NCBI GenBank assembly: GCA_016286055.1
Contig: JAEERW010000009.1
Location: 126,295 to 190,294 of the forward strand
Direction of reading: 5' to 3'
From: Bacteroidales bacterium
Lineage (GTDB): Bacteria; Bacteroidota; Bacteroidia; Bacteroidales; UBA3824
Length of the DNA stretch: 64,000 nt
Both the position numbers and the translations under genes were made by a program. Positions 63,838-64,000 of this stretch are shown in pieces. Below the pieces are notes generated by a model, which saw only the letters and a list, made by a program, of their open reading frames with translations, did no database searches and was not told where the DNA came from. Position 1 is the first letter of the stretch; each line of letters starts with the position of its first letter.

Positions 63838-64000
63838 ATGAAAACAGAAATCAACCCTTCGAAAACATCGCGAGCAAAGGCGTTTGAATATTGGATGAAA
63901 TCGCCGATGCCGATGGTAACGGTTGTGAAAACTTTTGACGTTACCAATCTTTGCCGTGTGAGCAAGCGCAAAGGTATGAAATTCAATATGTTGCTATCGT
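63838..64000 (+). CDS. CatA-like acetyltransferase, N-terminal part (runs off window)
   Basis: 54 residues before the window ends: EINPSKTSRAKAFEYWMKSP, then MPMVTVVKTFDVTNLCRVSK and KFNMLLS. It aligns with the start of the truncated copy at 56927 (about two thirds identical) and with chloramphenicol-acetyltransferase-like proteins. Many such genes in gut Bacteroidales are not drug-resistance enzymes, and the catalytic part lies outside the window, so no resistance is claimed. Confidence 0.78.
   Translation, partial: MKTEINPSKTSRAKAFEYWMKSPMPMVTVVKTFDVTNLCRVSKRKGMKFNMLLS

Noticed and set aside
1..64000. CRISPR array, tRNA, rRNA or insertion-sequence transposase
   Set aside because: No regularly spaced repeats, no tRNA-like cloverleaf and no transposase motif were recognised. 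The broken genes show rearrangement, but I found no element with ends.

Overview
The window looks like chromosomal DNA of an uncultured gut- or rumen-type Bacteroidales. Three things point there. Promoters repeatedly carry the Bacteroidetes -7 element TAnnTTTG, with few Shine-Dalgarno sites. Protein families are typical of the order: an UpxY/NusG-like capsule antiterminator, a BspA-like surface protein with a type IX secretion (T9SS) C-terminal domain, an OMP_b-brl TonB-type receptor, XRE-cupin regulation of an acyl-CoA ligase, and DUF2931-like, DUF3795 and RhuM proteins. No rRNA, tRNA or CRISPR array was seen.

Layout. 1-3.6 kb (minus strand) is the 5' part of a surface-polysaccharide operon: UpxY-like antiterminator, an unknown gene, a SUMF1-type lipoprotein, a glycosyltransferase and a cut-off IspD/TarI-type cytidylyltransferase. 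A membrane polymerase-like gene runs divergently. 5.4-36 kb is mostly core genome: acyl-CoA ligase with its XRE-cupin regulator, LpxB, an outer-membrane protein with an M16-like protein, an esterase, a histidine kinase and Gmk, LysS, a TonB-type receptor, HemH and HemG, OmpA, the BspA/T9SS protein, LeuC-LeuD-LeuB, a patatin lipoprotein and an LRR/SLH-like lipoprotein.

36-64 kb is accessory and contains many broken genes. Its most unusual unit is a three-gene operon (39.0-43.3 kb) with a clear promoter. It holds a small acidic protein, a radical SAM/SPASM enzyme with unusual cysteine spacing, and a 919-residue double beta-propeller-like protein whose N-terminus carries the motif TDFVTNSSSSSF. 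I propose this as an enzyme-substrate pair for post-translational modification. Next comes a visibly AT-richer minus-strand defence-like island (43.3-52.7 kb): Fic protein, PLD-type nuclease, a protein with a HEPN-like Rx4H motif, an SMC/ABC-type ATPase, a broken dinD, and two adjacent DUF262 (GmrSD-type) genes. Relics of a DnaQ-type exonuclease tail and of dinD mark repeated insertion and deletion.

53.4-64 kb holds mostly single accessory genes: YhcG-type nuclease, YbaK-GNAT fusion, RhuM/PLD-like, DUF3795, a MerR/GyrI regulator with a GyrI partner, a WG-repeat lipoprotein, a PIN-like/Sel1 membrane protein, an orphan XRE antitoxin, a GNAT, and two CatA-like copies (one truncated, one cut by the window end). 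All family calls come from reading motifs; no database search was possible.
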